A stretch of DNA of 34,441 bases, from NCBI GenBank assembly GCA_016873115.1, contig VGYB01000022.1, positions 1-34,441 of the forward strand, given 5' to 3'. The position numbers were made by a program, and so were the translations under genes. This document shows positions 31,698-34,441 of this stretch, in pieces (positions within the stretch are counted from its first letter, which is position 1; each line of letters begins with the position of its first letter). The notes below the pieces were generated by a model. The model was not told where the DNA came from. It saw nothing but the letters and a program-made list of their open reading frames with translations, and did no database searches. This DNA comes from Planctomycetota bacterium. Its GTDB lineage: Bacteria; Planctomycetota; Phycisphaerae; Phycisphaerales; SM1A02.

Positions 31698-32674
31698 GGC
31701 AGCTCCCGCTTGGCGTGGGCGATGCGCTCGTTGGTCGACTCGATCGAGATCGCGCCGGTGCCCGAGGGCGCCAGGTACGGCCGCTCCATGTACGGGTGCG
31801 CACTCGTGCGCAGGTGCGCCCGCATGTCGTGGCCGCGCGAACGCGCGCGTGCTGCACGCAGCGCATCAAGGTCGATCGGCGCCACGACGACCTTCTCGCC
31901 GGGACCGGGATCGGCCTGCGCGAGGATGCGACCCTCAAAGTCGACGACCATCGATCCGCCTGGCCAGGAGAACGGCGGATAGTCGCGGAAGCTCGCGCCT
32001 TGGTTGGCTGCGACGACATACGCGGTGTTCTCGGCAGCCCGCGCGCGGTTGAAGAGCGTCCACCAGTCCATGGGTTGCGTGGCACCCCACGGATCCATGT
32101 AGGCGCTCACGCGCACCAAGACCTCGGCGCCGTTGAAGGCGAGCTGGCGGATCGTTTCGGGGAAGAGCCAGTCGTAGCAGATGGCGCACCCGATGCGGCC
32201 GATCGGCGTGTCGGCGACGGGGAACATGGGCAGGTCGTAGTCAGCCAGGTCGTGCGGGCTCGCGTGGACTTCCCACGGGATCCACGGGTTCACCTTGCGG
32301 TAGGTCGACAGGATCCCATCCGGGCCGATGAGCATGGTCGTGTTGAAGACCGCATCCGGCCATCGAGGATGCCGCTCGAGGAAGGTCCCGGTCTGGATCC
32401 AGCAGCCGAGCTTCTTGCAGACGCGCGCGTAGGCGTCGGTGTGCTCATTCGGCAGCTCGACCGCCAGGTGCTGCTGCAGTTCCTTGACCGTCAGGTAGCA
32501 CGGCGGCGTGTGCGCGAACTCGGGGAACGCGATCAAGCGCACATCGAAGAACGGCTCGTAGCCGCCGACGGTCGACTCGGCCATCGCGCACATGCGTGCC
32601 ACGCGATCGGCGATCGCGCTGCGGTGCTTCGGCGACTCGAACGCCGTCTGGATGGCCGCGGCGTGGTACCTCAC
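31694..32674 (-). CDS. Nitrilase-superfamily carbon-nitrogen hydrolase
   Basis: The 326-residue protein has the Glu-Lys-Cys triad: Glu52 in IAFPEFAHTP, Lys127 in STYRKVNPW and Cys166 in GCAICYDWLFPE. It has the family's GDxxRxGxxICYD-like wording (TPIGRIGCAICYD). It would hydrolyse an amide or nitrile through a thioester intermediate in the cytoplasm. The substrate is not evident; aliphatic amides or N-carbamoyl compounds are options. It starts at GTG 32674, overlapping the iscX stop (GTGA), and its own stop overlaps the lipoprotein start. This sets an unusual chain of couplings fdx-iscX-hydrolase-lipoprotein. Confidence 0.88.
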   Translation of the reverse strand: MRYHAAAIQTAFESPKHRSAIADRVARMCAMAESTVGGYEPFFDVRLIAFPEFAHTPPCYLTVKELQQHLAVELPNEHTDAYARVCKKLGCWIQTGTFLERHPRWPDAVFNTTMLIGPDGILSTYRKVNPWIPWEVHASPHDLADYDLPMFPVADTPIGRIGCAICYDWLFPETIRQLAFNGAEVLVRVSAYMDPWGATQPMDWWTLFNRARAAENTAYVVAANQGASFRDYPPFSWPGGSMVVDFEGRILAQADPGPGEKVVVAPIDLDALRAARARSRGHDMRAHLRTSAHPYMERPYLAPSGTGAISIESTNERIAHAKRELP

Positions 32675-32880
32675 GCGCGCTCCTCGATCCAGAGCTGCTG
32701 GATCGTCTCGAGGATGCGTTCGTTGCAGGGGTGGCCCGGCTGCTCGGCGAATCCGGGCAGTGCCGTGACGAGTGACCGCAGCCGCGGAAAGCTCACCGCA
32801 ACGGGATCGATGTCGGGGTGGCGGTCAGCCAGCTCCTCGGCGATGCGCTGGACATCGAGCCAATGGAATCCGGCGGCCAT
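32671..32880 (-). CDS. iscX: Fe-S cluster assembly accessory protein IscX
   Basis: The 69-residue acidic protein reads FHWLDVQRIAEELADRHPDI, then DPVAVSFPRLRSLVTALPGF, and ends NERILETIQQLWIEE. This is the full IscX pattern: a W near the start, I-A-x-x-L, P-D-x-D-P, F-x-x-L, L-P-x-F, N-E-x-I-L-E-x-I-Q-x-x-W. In proteobacteria IscX binds the cysteine desulfurase IscS and tunes cluster assembly. The ATG overlaps the ferredoxin stop by one base (TGATG), and its stop overlaps the hydrolase start. No iscS, iscU or hscA is in the window. Confidence 0.92.
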   Translation of the reverse strand: MAAGFHWLDVQRIAEELADRHPDIDPVAVSFPRLRSLVTALPGFAEQPGHPCNERILETIQQLWIEERA

Positions 32881-33278
32881 CAGTGCGGCACTTCCTTGAC
32901 GGCGTTGCGGTTCCAGCTCGGCACACGGATGACGATGCGCCCGGCCTTCTTGATCTCGCACTGGCAGGCGAGCCGGCTGTTGCGCTGGATGCCGGGGGCT
33001 TCCTCGACGCGGTCGTCCTCGGCCTCGGTCGACTCGCTCAGGCAGTCCATGCCTTCCTCGACATAGATGTGGCAGGTGCTGCACGCGCAGACGCCGCCGC
33101 AGGCGTGCTCGATGTTGATGTGCTGGTCAAGCGCAAGTTCGAGCAGGCTCTCGCCGGTGGCACCCTTCAGGTTCCACTCCTTCTGCTCGGTGCCAGTCGC
33201 GCCTTCCGGATCCTCAAGGTGGATGGTGACCGGCACAGTGCGCTCACCGCGCGGACCTTCTGATCGCTTGAAGCTCAT
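32880..33278 (-). CDS. fdx: Adrenodoxin/Isc-type [2Fe-2S] ferredoxin
   Basis: The 132-residue protein has the C-x5-C-x2-C...C cluster pattern: Cys60, Cys66 and Cys69 in HACGGVCACSTCHIYVEEG, and Cys105 in SRLACQCE. The C-terminal PSWNRNAVKEVPH matches the end of Isc ferredoxins. There is an N-terminal extension of about 12 residues and two extra Cys (64 and 107). It supplies electrons for Fe-S cluster assembly in Isc systems, and pairing with iscX supports that. ATG 33278 has TACACT 9 bases upstream and no Shine-Dalgarno. It leads the coupled chain of four genes. Confidence 0.93.
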   Translation of the reverse strand: MSFKRSEGPRGERTVPVTIHLEDPEGATGTEQKEWNLKGATGESLLELALDQHINIEHACGGVCACSTCHIYVEEGMDCLSESTEAEDDRVEEAPGIQRNSRLACQCEIKKAGRIVIRVPSWNRNAVKEVPH

Positions 33279-33317
33279 GGGGCATGAAGTGTAGCCCTGC
33301 GCCCCTACCATGGCGGG
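33279..33317. promoter_or_regulatory. 39-bp divergent promoter region between fdx and rlmN-like gene
   Basis: TACACT on the minus strand (33288-33293) lies 9 bases before fdx ATG. TACCAT on the plus strand (33306-33311) lies exactly 6 bases before ATG 33318. Both genes would have leaders of 0-3 bases. The -35 elements would lie inside the opposing genes and are poor matches. Confidence 0.4.
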
Positions 33318-34441
33318 ATGCCCGGTGCGCCCGATCCCCTTGCCCTGACCAGCGTTGCGTTCGTGGATGCCGCCAAGGCGGCGGGCATCGCGCGAGGCGT
33401 GGCGCTCGAGGCCTACCGGGCGGTGCATCGGCGCGGCGAGTGGCTGCCGTGGATGGCTCCCCCGCCGCCGGCGCCCGTGCGTGAACTCATCGATGGCAAG
33501 ACGGTCAAGTTCCTGCTGGCAGTCGAGGGCGACTACGAGACCGAGAGCGTGGTGATCCCCATGCCGCACCGCACGGGCTGGTTCAGCCGCACGCTCTGCG
33601 TGAGCAGCCAAGTCGGGTGCGCGATGGGCTGCCGCTTCTGCGAGACCGCACAAATGGGCTTGCTGCGCCATCTTTCGGTGCGCGAGATCGTGCAGCAGGT
33701 GCATCAGGCGATCTTCACGGTCGCCAACCCATGGGATGACGAACCCGCGACGGCCGGCCCTGGGCGCGCGCCGGCGCCGGCCTTGATCGGCGAGGGCGAG
33801 ACGAATCCGCGCGGGCCGGGGCACGGGTTCCCGGTGAAGAATCTCGTCTTCATGGGGATGGGCGAACCGATGGACAACATCGAGGCGGTGCTCGGCGCGA
33901 TCCGCATCATTGCGGACAAGAACGGTCCCGGGCTTGCGCCTCGGCACATCACGATCTCGACCGTCGGTCGCACCGATGGGATCCGTCGACTCGGCGAGTT
34001 CATCGGCGAGCGTGGGTTCCACCAAGTGCAGCTCGCGGTCAGCTTGAATGCACCCAACGACGAGGTGCGCAGCTCGATCATGCCCATCAACCGTGCCGAG
34101 CCGATGGCCACGCTGCGCCAGGCGATGGTGGAGTTCCCCAAGCGGCCGAGCGCGGCGCTGTGCGTGGAATATGTGCTGATTCCCGGCGTGAACGACTCGA
34201 TGGCTCACTGCGACGAGGTCTGCGCGTTCCTGAAGGGCATGCGCTGCAGCCTGAATGTGATCCCCTACAACCCGCGGCGCGACAGCCCGTGGCCTGCGCC
34301 CACGGATGAGTCCGTGGATGCGTTCGTCAACCGCGCCGTCGCCAACGGCCAGTTCACCAAGATCCGCGGCACCAAGGGCCGCAGCGCGATGGCTGCCTGC
34401 GGCCAGCTCGGCAACGAGCAGATCCGCGCCCGCAAGCGGGT
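33318..34441 (+). CDS. rlmN: RlmN/Cfr-family radical SAM rRNA (adenine-C2) methyltransferase (partial, 3' end outside window)
   Basis: 374 codons are visible before the right edge. The radical SAM motif is CAMGCRFC (Cys101, Cys105, Cys108), preceded by the conserved Cys94 (LCVSSQVG). FMGMGEPMDN is the GGE-like SAM loop. ISTVGRTDGI, QLAVSLNAPNDEVRSSIMPI and VEYVLIPGVND follow. The methyl-carrying Cys is Cys361 in AACGQL. All catalytic residues are present, so it should methylate A2503 of 23S rRNA (family knowledge), and RlmN often also modifies tRNA. The N-terminal domain is short. About 33 Gly/Pro-rich residues (139-171) are inserted before the SAM loop. ATG 33318 fits the TACCAT box; ATG 33310 is out of frame. 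Confidence 0.9.
   Translation, partial: MPGAPDPLALTSVAFVDAAKAAGIARGVALEAYRAVHRRGEWLPWMAPPPPAPVRELIDGKTVKFLLAVEGDYETESVVIPMPHRTGWFSRTLCVSSQVGCAMGCRFCETAQMGLLRHLSVREIVQQVHQAIFTVANPWDDEPATAGPGRAPAPALIGEGETNPRGPGHGFPVKNLVFMGMGEPMDNIEAVLGAIRIIADKNGPGLAPRHITISTVGRTDGIRRLGEFIGERGFHQVQLAVSLNAPNDEVRSSIMPINRAEPMATLRQAMVEFPKRPSAALCVEYVLIPGVNDSMAHCDEVCAFLKGMRCSLNVIPYNPRRDSPWPAPTDESVDAFVNRAVANGQFTKIRGTKGRSAMAACGQLGNEQIRARKR

Noticed and set aside
32880-34208. Extension of the ferredoxin frame to 442 codons
   Set aside because: The frame continues antisense through the RlmN-type gene. The ferredoxin domain starts after ATG 33278 and nothing before it resembles a protein domain.

Overview
The window is high-GC bacterial chromosome with dense genes, short gaps and many 1-8 base overlaps or gaps. 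No tRNA, rRNA, insertion sequence, integrase or CRISPR array was seen. The gene content points to a planctomycete, probably of the Phycisphaerae. The reasons are several FG-GAP/ASPIC-UnbV (CRTAC1-type) proteins, C-terminal dockerin-like tails of the form DxNGDGxxDGxDLGxLLxxWG, a DUF1559-like 'SDGAVVWM' ending on a sigma-factor partner, and a hopanoid gene. This placement is inference from gene content only.

Layout. Positions 1-346 (-) hold the start of hpnH (hopanoid side-chain synthesis). Positions 662-2196 (+) hold an ECF sigma factor overlapped by a one-span membrane protein, probably its anti-sigma partner. Positions 2298-3040 (+) are rpmI-rplT, closed by a terminator whose loop also appears to be the -35 box of the next gene. 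Positions 3114-6211 (+) are a polytopic GT-C-like membrane protein coupled to a parvulin-type lipoprotein. Positions 10422-6262 (-) are an NtrC-type response regulator followed by two LptF/LptG-family permeases. Positions 10617-15516 (+) are a short division/cell-wall cluster, murC-murB-ddl-ftsQ-like, plus an unknown membrane protein; greA follows at 15544. Convergent greA and the next gene are separated by four tandem 28-bp palindromic units.

Positions 16134-31697 are an accessory-looking block of exported proteins. It holds a TPR lipoprotein plus CRTAC1 protein (-), a di-haem peroxidase-like protein plus a very acidic FG-GAP protein that share a dockerin-like tail (+), a membrane-anchored CRTAC1 protein (-), a 971-residue pentahaem cytochrome c with a five-helix membrane domain and a TPR tail (-), and a 1148-residue TPR/FG-GAP/ASPIC lipoprotein (-). 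That lipoprotein is translationally coupled to a nitrilase-family hydrolase, IscX and a [2Fe-2S] ferredoxin (-). The window ends inside an RlmN/Cfr-family radical SAM methyltransferase (+).

The strongest candidate for something undescribed is this exported redox and beta-propeller block: membrane cytochrome, di-haem enzyme, propeller proteins, TPR lipoproteins, and Fe-S genes coupled upstream. A second cross-window signal is that several first-in-operon genes have a TAnnnT-like -10 box 6-10 bases before the start codon and no Shine-Dalgarno, which suggests widespread leaderless mRNAs.
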